Shown piece by piece: positions 47,199 to 55,323 of a stretch of DNA of 64,000 nucleotides. How positions within the stretch are numbered: position 1 is the stretch's first letter; every line of letters begins with the position of its first letter. A model generated the notes under the pieces. That model had not been told where the DNA came from. It searched no databases and saw only the letters and a list, made by a program, of their open reading frames with translations. The stretch is from Antedon mediterranea (Eukaryota > Echinodermata > Crinoidea > Comatulida > Antedonidae), in contig NC_092672.1 in the NCBI RefSeq assembly GCF_964355755.1, positions 20,456,501-20,520,500 on the forward strand, given 5' to 3'. The position numbers and the translations under genes were made by a program.

Positions 47199-50100
47199 CT
47201 AATTGTTAACCGAGGACTTGCAGTCCGCACATCGATATAAGTCGATGTCCAAGGCCTCAGACGGTGCAATATTCACACATGCACCATGGTACCACACCTC
47301 GCAATAGTCACATTGTATCATAAATGAGCCGGCCCAGGGCTGGCGACATAGACAATACAACGGTCCTCCTGCATCCGGATCTGTAGGTGAAGAGAGAGGA
47401 AGTAAGTTAAAATCAACCAGCCATTTAGGAAGCTGTCGATCCCGACAAGGCTTCAGCTTGTCATGATTTAAAACCACTGTCTTGTTTCTCAGCTGCACCT
47501 GAAATAAACAAGAACTAATAACCTTAGTGATAATACCAGGCCCCTTCCAGGGGGGACACAATTTCTTGCACTTCCCCCGAGGGGTAGCGTTGTCCAGAAC
47601 GTAGACTTTGTCCCCACATTGGTATGGACGTTCCAGCACTCGAAGATCATAGTCCCGTTTCATCCTCTTCTGAGTCTGCTTTAGCGTATCCCTAGCGATG
47701 CCATGGGCATCACGGGTCGCTTTCACCAAATCTGCAACGTAGATAGCGGCTTCCTGCTCATCAGTGGACCGGCATTCTCCGAACATGAGATCAGCTGGTA
47801 AATTAACCTCTCGGCCCAGCATCAGCATGTTTGGAGTAAAACCAGTCAAGCGGTTCACCGTGGCGCGTAGTGCACCAGCAATCTGCGGTAGATAGACATC
47901 CCAGTCTCGTTGTCTCTTCCCAACGAAGCATCGTACAGCATCCATAAGTGTTCGATTAAATCGCTCTACTTGACCATTAGCCGACGGTCGGTAGCTTGTC
48001 GTCCGGGTCTTGTGGATCTGTAAAACTTTACATAAAGATGCAAACAATTCACTCTCAAAATTTCTCCCCTGGTCTGAGTGTAACTGAAAAGGTACACCGA
48101 ATCTAGAGAAGAAGTCCCTTACTAGGGCTCTAGCGGTTACCTCCGCAACCTGAGACGGGAGCGGGCTGATCTCAACCCATTTTGTGAATTGGTCGACCAT
48201 CATAAGAACGTAAATATTCCTCTGTTCAGTTTTTGGTAACGGGCCGAGGAAATCGATATGTACGCGTTCCATTGGAACGCCGGCCTGGAATTCAGTCAAC
48301 CGATGTCGACCTTGCCGAGTAGCCTTCTTGCTTCTATTACAAATATTGCAAGTCTGTACATACCTCTGTATATCCCCGCCCATACCGTACCAGAAAAACT
48401 TCTCCTTCAATCGGAACTTGGTCCGGGCGACCCCTTGATGACCCGCCGACGGCAAATCATGATGTAACCTAAAAGCTACGGCGTGTAGCTCCTTGGGCAA
48501 CACAAGTAGTCGTCCGGTACCCTCTGCTTGGTTGATGAACAGTATACCTGCTTCCGTGAGATGCAAGCGTTGCCTGTTCAGCCAGTAGTGTTTGGTGGCA
48601 GCGCTGGAGATAAACAGCTGATTCTCGGAGGGTTCCCCATTCCGCAACCAGTCCAGAACAGGTGCCAAGTCAGGATCACTCGTTTGATGTTGCCGTAGCT
48701 CATCCAGTGAGTAACCCCAACACTCGGCTTCCTTCGGCCGTAGCTGTACTGCAGCCACTCGTCCACCATCATCGTCCTGTAGGAAAGAAAACTGAATCGT
48801 ACCGTTAGTAGCAGTCCGTGATACCTCTATACTTACTTGTCCACCGGGGTCCCAAGGAACATCGTCCCCTGGCAGAGTACCCTCCAGGTGGTCCACGGCT
48901 ACCTGGTGTACGTGCACGATGGGCACAACGTCGTCCACTTCATCCTGGAACGTTGACCATCTCGCATCCGCTCGTTGACAGTACGAACAGCCCCCACAGG
49001 GAAGCCCTTCAAGCGCAGGCCGTTCGTGGCTACTGTCATGAGTTTCGGGTCGGCGAGACAGAGCATCAGCGTTGCCATGGTGTTGCCCTCGGTGGTGTTC
49101 AATCAACAGGTGGTACTGGCTCAACTCCTCGATCCACCGAGCGAGTTGCCCCTGTGGCTGCTTGAAGTTGAGGAGCCAGGTCAGGCTGTTGTGATCAGTC
49201 CGCACTCTAAAAGGTCTGCCCAGAAGGTAGTGCCTAAAATGCCTTGTCATGAACACAATTGCTAGCAACTCCTTGCGTGTAGTGCAATAGTTCCGTTGTT
49301 CATGAGTTAGACGAGCACTTGCGTATGCAATTACCTTCTCCTTACCTTCCTGCACCTGGAGCAGCTCGCCTCCTAGCGCTTGATCCGAAGCGTCGACATC
49401 CAGAATGAATTCATCAGTCCCGTTCGGCAAGGCGAGTAGAGGAGGTTTAACGAGAGCAGCTTTCAGGTCGGTGAACGCTTGTTGTTGTTCCTCATCCCAG
49501 TGAAACTTCACCTCTTTTTTAGTGAGTTCATATAGAGGTGCAGCTAAACCAGCAAAGTTCTCAATGAACTCTCTATGGTAATTAGCCAACCCCAAGAACT
49601 GCTGTACTTCTCTCAGATTGGTAGGTGTCGGCCAGTCTTGAACAGCCTTTATATCCGAATCGGACACTGCCACCGTATCCTCCCCAACGATTCGCCCTAA
49701 AAACTCAACCTGTTTCTGAAAGAAAACACACTTTTTAGGTTTAAGTTTAAAGTTGTTAACACGAAATTGCTGCAGAACCTGAGAGAGGTTGCTGAGATGA
49801 TCTTCAAACGTTTTACCTAGCACGACAATATCATCGAGAAATGCCAATACCGTATCCCACGCCAATCCCCGCAGCACCAAACCCATGGCACGGGAGAAGG
49901 TTGCAGGACAATTGGTAAGACCAAATGGCATTTTCACGAATTCATACAGGCCATGCTTGGTGATAAACGCTGTCTTCTTACGGTCTTCATCCTTCATCTT
50001 AATCTGCCAGTACCCCCAAATCGCGTCCAGTTTAGAAAACCAGATATTCCCCGACAGTGTGTCAAGGCAATCACGAATCAGAGGTAATGGATACGCATCT

Positions 50101-51347
50101 TTAGTCGTGATGTTGTTGAGAGCTCGATAGTCAATGCAAAAGCGCACAGAACCATCGCGCTTCCGGACCAACACAGGCGGTGACGCCCATTCAGACATGG
50201 ATGGTTGAATAACACCAGCCTCCAACATCTTCTTTATCTCCTTTTCCTCCTCCCCCACAAAGCGCAGAGGAGTATGGCGGAGTCGTTGCCTGATCGGTGA
50301 GGCATCTCCAGTGTCGATGCTGTGTTCAATATCACCAAAGGTGCCAATGTCGAACTGATGAGCGGCGAAGACATCCTGGTAATCAACCAATAGTTTAGTG
50401 AGCGCGTCAGCCTCTTCACCTGAGAGATTAGATCTCGAAGAGTCCAACATGCCCACTAGGTGCGCCGGCACCCCCTCGGGTTGGTTACCGTCATCGTCCG
50501 CTTGATTCGACAAAGCATCCTCGGACGGAGTCACCCCCGTCTGGAACACACTCACCCCTTCAGCTTCCCTGGCCGTACCTATCTGTCTACCCTTTTTCAT
50601 AGTAAGATAGTGATCAGATGTGTTGATGACACAGATGCATGGCGCATCAGTGCGTAGATGTAAAGTTGCCGGTATCGCCACATCGTCAGTAGTTGGAACT
50701 GGCTCTATAAAGAAATCAGGCATAGATACATTGTTAGTCACAAGTTTACATTTAACATGAGCGGCTGAGTGAGGAGGAATTACTCTCCGTTTAGCCACCG
50801 TTACCTGGGCAACCCTAGGTTCCACCGGTGAATCCCCTCTTAGAGATATGGTACTGCCCCCAATTGCCAAAAGCAAATTCCCACAATCGATAACGGCTCC
50901 CTGTGGATGAAGAAAATCACCACCCAAGAGCATATCGTCATTGATGGGGGCAACATAAAAGAATTCATGGTACTCTTTGGTTCCCAATGTAAACTGTAGC
51001 GGCCCCACCTTCGACCCTGGCATAGATGTCCCCCTCCCTGCCAAAGTAAAGGACAGGGTGGACACCACAGGTGGTGCCGGATCTAGACTTTTATAAACCT
51101 TATCGGATAGTATGGTAAAATCCGCTGCAGTATCCACGACTGCGTCAATTTTGGTACCATTGACAAAAGCAGTTGCATGCAACGCATTCAATGATTTTAC
51201 CCTATTGATAACAATCCGGGTTTGCGTCTCTTCAGTTTTGGTTGTCGTCGGTGTAGATGATTCAATCAGCCCTGAGCTAATTGCAGACGGCTCAATGATC
51301 GTCACAGGATCCGGTGCTACCCCCTCTGTATTTACAGGCTTGGCCAT
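47199..51347 (-). CDS. pol: Gypsy Pol: protease, RT, RNase H, integrase, C-terminal PHD finger
   Basis: 1382 codons from the first ATG. The frame is open further upstream to 51458, overlapping gag. Aspartic protease: DTAAD near residue 71 and MLLGGDF. RT from about residue 384, with SKLDAIWGYWQI and the catalytic FLDD near 503. RNase H from about 648 (LDVDASD, RKELLAIV, RTDHNSL). Integrase: HHCC finger about 967-1004 (CNICNRSKK), then the catalytic D near 1030 (HIDFLGP), D near 1091 (HSDQG) and E near 1126 (NGQVERFNR), giving a 35-residue DDE spacing. A GPY/F-like stretch (PPWKGPGIITKV) precedes a PHD finger at about 1327-1376 with C-x-C, C-x2-C, WYHGAC and C-x2-C. All key residues are present, so the enzyme could be active. 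Gypsy elements normally carry a chromodomain or nothing there. Confidence 0.96.
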   Translation of the reverse strand: MAKPVNTEGVAPDPVTIIEPSAISSGLIESSTPTTTKTEETQTRIVINRVKSLNALHATAFVNGTKIDAVVDTAADFTILSDKVYKSLDPAPPVVSTLSFTLAGRGTSMPGSKVGPLQFTLGTKEYHEFFYVAPINDDMLLGGDFLHPQGAVIDCGNLLLAIGGSTISLRGDSPVEPRVAQVTVAKRRVIPPHSAAHVKCKLVTNNVSMPDFFIEPVPTTDDVAIPATLHLRTDAPCICVINTSDHYLTMKKGRQIGTAREAEGVSVFQTGVTPSEDALSNQADDDGNQPEGVPAHLVGMLDSSRSNLSGEEADALTKLLVDYQDVFAAHQFDIGTFGDIEHSIDTGDASPIRQRLRHTPLRFVGEEEKEIKKMLEAGVIQPSMSEWASPPVLVRKRDGSVRFCIDYRALNNITTKDAYPLPLIRDCLDTLSGNIWFSKLDAIWGYWQIKMKDEDRKKTAFITKHGLYEFVKMPFGLTNCPATFSRAMGLVLRGLAWDTVLAFLDDIVVLGKTFEDHLSNLSQVLQQFRVNNFKLKPKKCVFFQKQVEFLGRIVGEDTVAVSDSDIKAVQDWPTPTNLREVQQFLGLANYHREFIENFAGLAAPLYELTKKEVKFHWDEEQQQAFTDLKAALVKPPLLALPNGTDEFILDVDASDQALGGELLQVQEGKEKVIAYASARLTHEQRNYCTTRKELLAIVFMTRHFRHYLLGRPFRVRTDHNSLTWLLNFKQPQGQLARWIEELSQYHLLIEHHRGQHHGNADALSRRPETHDSSHERPALEGLPCGGCSYCQRADARWSTFQDEVDDVVPIVHVHQVAVDHLEGTLPGDDVPWDPGGQVSIEVSRTATNGTIQFSFLQDDDGGRVAAVQLRPKEAECWGYSLDELRQHQTSDPDLAPVLDWLRNGEPSENQLFISSAATKHYWLNRQRLHLTEAGILFINQAEGTGRLLVLPKELHAVAFRLHHDLPSAGHQGVARTKFRLKEKFFWYGMGGDIQRYVQTCNICNRSKKATRQGRHRLTEFQAGVPMERVHIDFLGPLPKTEQRNIYVLMMVDQFTKWVEISPLPSQVAEVTARALVRDFFSRFGVPFQLHSDQGRNFESELFASLCKVLQIHKTRTTSYRPSANGQVERFNRTLMDAVRCFVGKRQRDWDVYLPQIAGALRATVNRLTGFTPNMLMLGREVNLPADLMFGECRSTDEQEAAIYVADLVKATRDAHGIARDTLKQTQKRMKRDYDLRVLERPYQCGDKVYVLDNATPRGKCKKLCPPWKGPGIITKVISSCLFQVQLRNKTVVLNHDKLKPCRDRQLPKWLVDFNLLPLSSPTDPDAGGPLYCLCRQPWAGSFMIQCDYCEVWYHGACVNIAPSEALDIDLYRCADCKSSVNN

Positions 51348-51436
51348 CGGGCCTAGCTTGGGGATAGTCGACGAACCATCCTCTTTCTGGCCAGCTTCCG
51401 GAACCGGGTTAGGTCGTCGGCCCTCTGACCCAACCC

Positions 51437-53314
51437 TTACTCGTTTAACGGATCCGGCTCATTGCCACTAACCTGACGCAAACGGCTCGCTAATCTCGGA
51501 CACTCCCTGCGGAAGTGTCCCACCTCCTTACATTCAAAACAAGCCAGTTCGCCTGGTTTCAGGAAACGCATGAGCTGATCCAATTGATTCCGCATGGCGG
51601 CAATCTCCGTGTTCACGGTGTTCTCCACCCGTCCCAGATTGGTATTCAACGTCTGGAAATTACCCTCCACAGTAGCCAAACGGGCTTCTGTAGTAGGAGT
51701 ATTGTTGGTGGGTGGCACCGACGTCACAGTTCGAGGAACCCAAGCTGGTGCTGGCCTTTGAAACGTTACACGGTTTCCCCTCATAGGCCTCCCTCGCACC
51801 TGCTGAATGGACACCTCATCGACAGTTTCACCCTCGGTATCGTCCTGGTCTTCTGAAGGTAGCTGAAAAGATAGTGGGGGTGCAAAAGAAGTACGGACCG
51901 TGGACCTAACATGAGGTTTCACGGTATCCTTAACCTTACTCTTACGTTTACTATATAGCCCCCTATAACTATCATATTTTTCAAACATCCTAATAGCTCT
52001 GGGAATAGTTGAACAGTGCTTGTGCATGACGTGCCTACCTACTTCTGCATCCCTGCACCCAATACAAAACCTAACTACGGCCTGCTCTTGGATCCACTCC
52101 TTGGGCAAATCCTTAAACGCCTTTCTAGTCAAGGTTAGCACTCTATCTCCCCATTCCTCTATAGTCTCTCCCTCATTTTGCGTAGCAGTCTCTAATTTAG
52201 CTTGGAGGACTGCGGGGAGCTCGTCCTCACTAAAACGTCGGTTGAAAGCTTTAATGATCTGCCTAAAGCCTAAATCAGCGTCCATTTCTATCAGATTCAC
52301 ATAGAACTCAGCCGCCGCCCCGTCTAAACACCAAGTAAGGACGTCCTTACTTTCACGGTTTGTGAGTTCCTGCTCCTCTATAAATGAAGCCAACCGCCGC
52401 TTAAAAAAGGACCAGTTGTCTCCCCTCCCCCTAAACGTTAGAGACCTAGGTATATCTTTTTTACGCATCCTCCTACGTTCTACAAAATCCTGCCGGCCTT
52501 CATAGTGCCTGACTCTCGGGATAGCCCTAAGACACTCCACTGCTGTCCTAGCCCCTGCACTATGTCTATCCGACTGTCTATCCGACTCTCTACTCCTGCT
52601 ACTATCAGTATCAGCACCATCCCCACTAAGGTCACTATCGCTGGCCGATGGAGATCGCCGGCGAGCCCTAGTTTTAGACCTAGCGGTTTTAGATAGTCTC
52701 CTGGGGAGTCTTTCCTCCTCGTCCTCCCTAGAGCTAAAACACGAGTCTAAGGTTATCGGAGATGGCTTTTTGATGTAGCTCCTACGTTGTGTTGACCTAT
52801 TCTTACTCCTATCCTGGTCAGAACGCCCAGCGAAGGTGGATGGCGTATAAGCCCCAAGCCCACCTTCGAGATAACGAGGATCACTAGCAGGTCCTGTAGT
52901 ATAATACGTACCCGGTACGTCTAATAAAGGAGTAGCCTGGGGCGATGAGAGGACGTGGTATCGACCACTATGGCCCCCGTCATTTTTCCCCCGATATGCC
53001 CCTTCCATACCTACAGATTGTGAGACCTGCGACCCCTTTCTGGCCGCTCTATTTTGCTTCTCCACTAGAGGTGACACATTATCAATCATCTGGCCTACGC
53101 CTCCCCCTAAACTCGGATTCGGCTGAAAATCCAGGTAGTCCACCAACCTGGCAGTACCAGCTACTCCGTGTATCTGATTAATATTAGAGGGCGTAATGTT
53201 GCCATGGGTAGCCCGCCATTTAATTATTCTAGTTGCTCGTTTCTTCCCTACATTAGGGACTCCATGAAGATCTTGCACTGGGCAAAAGTTAACTAGAACC
53301 TTATTAGACGACAT
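51437..53314 (-). CDS. gag: Gypsy Gag with N-terminal HhH domain and zinc knuckle
   Basis: 625 codons plus stop. Residues 1-65 read VQDLHGVPNVGKKRATRIIK, then INQIHGVAGTARLVDYLDF, which fits two helix-hairpin-helix motifs of ComEA type (a DNA-binding fold). Residues about 120-280 are low-complexity, rich in Arg, Ser and Asp. The capsid-like core spans about 290-460 (LTFRGRGDNWSFFKRRL, FNRRFSEDELPAVLQAKL, FCIGCRD). Near the end CFECKEVGHFRREC is a CX2CX4HX4C nucleic-acid knuckle (about 595-608). Gag ends in NEPDPLNE. Pol lies in the -1 frame, so a Gag-Pol fusion probably needs frameshifting at 51443-51449. Confidence 0.93.
   Translation of the reverse strand: MSSNKVLVNFCPVQDLHGVPNVGKKRATRIIKWRATHGNITPSNINQIHGVAGTARLVDYLDFQPNPSLGGGVGQMIDNVSPLVEKQNRAARKGSQVSQSVGMEGAYRGKNDGGHSGRYHVLSSPQATPLLDVPGTYYTTGPASDPRYLEGGLGAYTPSTFAGRSDQDRSKNRSTQRRSYIKKPSPITLDSCFSSREDEEERLPRRLSKTARSKTRARRRSPSASDSDLSGDGADTDSSRSRESDRQSDRHSAGARTAVECLRAIPRVRHYEGRQDFVERRRMRKKDIPRSLTFRGRGDNWSFFKRRLASFIEEQELTNRESKDVLTWCLDGAAAEFYVNLIEMDADLGFRQIIKAFNRRFSEDELPAVLQAKLETATQNEGETIEEWGDRVLTLTRKAFKDLPKEWIQEQAVVRFCIGCRDAEVGRHVMHKHCSTIPRAIRMFEKYDSYRGLYSKRKSKVKDTVKPHVRSTVRTSFAPPLSFQLPSEDQDDTEGETVDEVSIQQVRGRPMRGNRVTFQRPAPAWVPRTVTSVPPTNNTPTTEARLATVEGNFQTLNTNLGRVENTVNTEIAAMRNQLDQLMRFLKPGELACFECKEVGHFRRECPRLASRLRQVSGNEPDPLNE
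51443..51449 (-). promoter_or_regulatory. Candidate -1 ribosomal frameshift heptamer GTTAAAC
   Basis: On the - strand the gag frame reads CCG TTA AAC GAG TAA, placing G-TTA-AAC in the X-XXY-YYZ register. The pol frame is -1 relative to gag and open from 51458, so a slip here would join Gag directly to Pol. The heptamer sits one codon before the gag stop. GTTAAAC is a known slippery variant. Confidence 0.6.
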
Positions 53315-54139
53315 GATCTAAAAAGTGTCTCTCTTCTATTGGGTTGTTATGCTCCTAAATCTAGTTACAGTGTATGGCAGATGTTATTAAGCAAAGAGTA
53401 CGATACAAATTAAAATACCGCCAGACGTAATAAAAATTACAGGCCCAACAGTAGAATAAAATATCGTCAATGCAGTAACACACACACAATATTGCAAAAT
53501 GGTTGTTGGAGATGCAAATATAATAAAATATTTCACCAGCAAACCTGCAATAAGAAACAACTAGATTATTCAAAAAGACGTCAATACAGTTTAACAACAC
53601 TTACCACTAAACCTTCCCCCGATGCAAAGAAAGGAGAGCGATAATGCCACTGTGAGGTTAACACAATAATACGCACAGCCAATATAATTTCTCAAGATGA
53701 AAAACCTGACTGACGGACGAAAAAGATGTTATCAATAAAAAACAATCAAATTTAAAATTAGTGGTGCCACTCAGTTCAACGGCCACGCCTAGTATCCCAC
53801 CAGGTGATACGGCCTAGTAAACTGCCCACTAATCCTTCAACTATAGCAAAATAAATACAACTCCCGGTACGCATCGACTACCCCGTCGATACGCTAATCA
53901 GCAAGCATCCAAATGCCACAATACTGCGTGATTAACTTTACCGGTATGTTATACCTTCAATAAATATACCAACTTCAATAAACTAACAAATGCACCGTAA
54001 GTACAATAAGTTAATAATTTCAGCAGAGGACGAAATACCTCGCAATCAACCCGATCACGTTAAGAATGCCAGCTGGCAATCAAGGCACCCGCCTCCCCAC
54101 CAAAAAAAAAGATTTCCGAGCTTTTGCTCGCAGCGCCAA
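53315..54139 (-). other. 5' leader of the gypsy element
   Basis: About 825 bp between the 5' LTR and gag with no long frame. Immediately inside the LTR on the - strand lies TTGGCGCTGCGAGC, then AAAAGCTCGG. The TGG start fits a tRNA primer-binding site (tRNA not identified), and CGAGC-AAAA-GCTCG can fold as a small hairpin. The packaging signal would be expected here but cannot be seen. Confidence 0.6.
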
Positions 54140-54437
54140 TGTTGTGATTTTAGGTCAGTGCTGGAATGGCCTGGTAATGAAAGCTACTAGGCTTACCTTA
54201 ACAGTCCCGCTTGTCCTAAATCACACAAGTATCCGCAAGCAGTAAATCCAAATATCTTGGTCAATTTCGGTTGTGTCCGTTTCTCCTTGGTTCCTGCTTC
54301 GAATAGATCGGTTCGGCCGGCGTCAAGGCCCCACGTTAACATTTGCATACCCCCTGTATGCAAATCAAGCTATCGGGGCGACGCCCTCGTTCGGTCGGAG
54401 GGGTGGTCTGTTTACCCAGCGGGCGCCGTTCACAACA
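54140..54437 (-). repeat. 5' LTR of the gypsy element
   Basis: 298 bp, a near-identical partner of 46669-46966, flanked on the right by ATTC, the target duplication. It contains the octamer pair at 54341-54365, which probably contributes to promoter activity. The LTR should drive transcription leftward into gag. Confidence 0.96.
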
Positions 54438-54544
54438 ATTCGCCCCTCTATATGGATAGGCAAACTCTACACTCTCTCGCGACAATATGCTAGCCTACAG
54501 TTTTGTTACTTCTATATGAACATTTTTACCGAACAATTACTCAC

Positions 54545-54739
54545 CTCCGTAGTTTGGTATTGGTCTCCTATCGGTCCACCTTGATCAAATTCGCCGCCTG
54601 CAAAATCAGAGAAAATGTCTGCGAGAGTACGTCGGCCGTCCACTACACCGTTCTCGCATACCAAGCAAGGGCCGGCTTCACGATTTTTGTTGCAGTCCGA
54701 ATTGAAACACAAATAAAAACCATGTTGTTTATCTACTAT
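54545..54739 (-). CDS. Cys-rich putative zinc-binding protein, upstream exon
   Basis: Read on the - strand from acceptor GACTAG, the frame gives VDKQHGFYLCFNSDCNKNRE, then AGPCLVCENGVVDGRRTLAD and a Gly/Asp-rich stretch, ending ACG GAG before donor GTGAGT in phase 0. It joins in frame to the exon at 46447-46097. The intron would have been about 330 bp before the gypsy inserted. CxxxxC and CLVC pairs continue the zinc-binding theme. The 5' end of the gene is not resolved: the - strand frame at 54860-55051 could be an earlier exon. Confidence 0.5.
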
Positions 54740-55323
54740 CTAGTCTAGCAGTATCCTACTATCCTAGATCAAATTATTATGTAACAGTTGATAAAAGGAC
54801 TAAAAAGTAGGCCTACCAAGGAACCAATAATTATAAATATTAATAGTGTATACTGTAACTCAAATGTATAGAATATAGCGATAGAAACAAGGTAGAACCA
54901 AAAACATGTGTTCTCCAAATCCAGTCGTTTTTTGCTTCACGGCAACATTTTTAGGGAGTAGCGAGCATATAGCGGCTGTGAAAATTCTAATTAGATCCAG
55001 ACGTTTATGTAAAATATTATACCCATGATGAGTGTAATTCAAAATATTCATACATTCAACGGCAGTGATACCTCTATCATCGCTGACCTATAATCAAAGA
55101 ATATGACCTCAAATTTATCGCAGTCGACGATGTGTATCGATGGCTCCCGACGGCTGTGGATCACGAAAAAAGAAAGAGCTAGGCCTAGCTTTCGACAAAG
55201 GTACAACATAAATCAATGTTTTATATACAAAATATCGAAATAAAAAATAAAATAAAAATTGATGCGGCCTGAAAAAAGCATGCGGGCGGGGACGATCAAC
55301 TGTTGTTTTTTTTTATATGGCCT

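Larger units (their letters stand above)
46669..54437 (-). mobile_element. Full-length Ty3/gypsy LTR retrotransposon with HhH-Gag and PHD-integrase
   Basis: The element is 7769 bp, bounded by 298-bp LTRs and a 4-bp ATTC duplication (46665-46668 and 54438-54441). The order on the - strand is 5' LTR, primer-binding-like site, about 0.8 kb leader, gag, pol (protease, RT, RNase H, integrase, PHD), a 0.2 kb 3' region, polypurine tract and 3' LTR. Both frames are open end to end. LTRs differ at two positions by eye. No envelope gene is present. It is more GC-rich than its surroundings. It inserted into the intron of the Cys-rich gene, itself inside an intron of the ankyrin gene and antisense to it. 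Confidence 0.97.
45761..55323. mobile_element. 34-bp TIR-bounded element containing a Cys-rich gene and the gypsy element
   Basis: 45761-45794 and 55290-55323 are inverted copies matching at 33 of 34 positions, beginning AGGCCAT and including ACAACAGTTGATCGTCC. Without the 7.8 kb gypsy the unit is about 1.8 kb. Inside, on the - strand, two exons encode a Cys-rich protein, which suggests a decayed DNA transposon with its own gene or a captured gene fragment. No target duplication is evident at the outer ends. I cannot assign the superfamily. Confidence 0.65.

Noticed and set aside
46786-53181. Many + strand open frames over the gypsy element
   Set aside because: They are antisense shadows of gag, pol and the LTRs. 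The - strand frames contain all the recognisable domains.
55130-55200. ATGGCTCCCGACGGC followed by a GTACAA donor-like site as a first exon
   Set aside because: The frame is short, the following exon could not be identified, and it lies inside the TIR-bounded unit.
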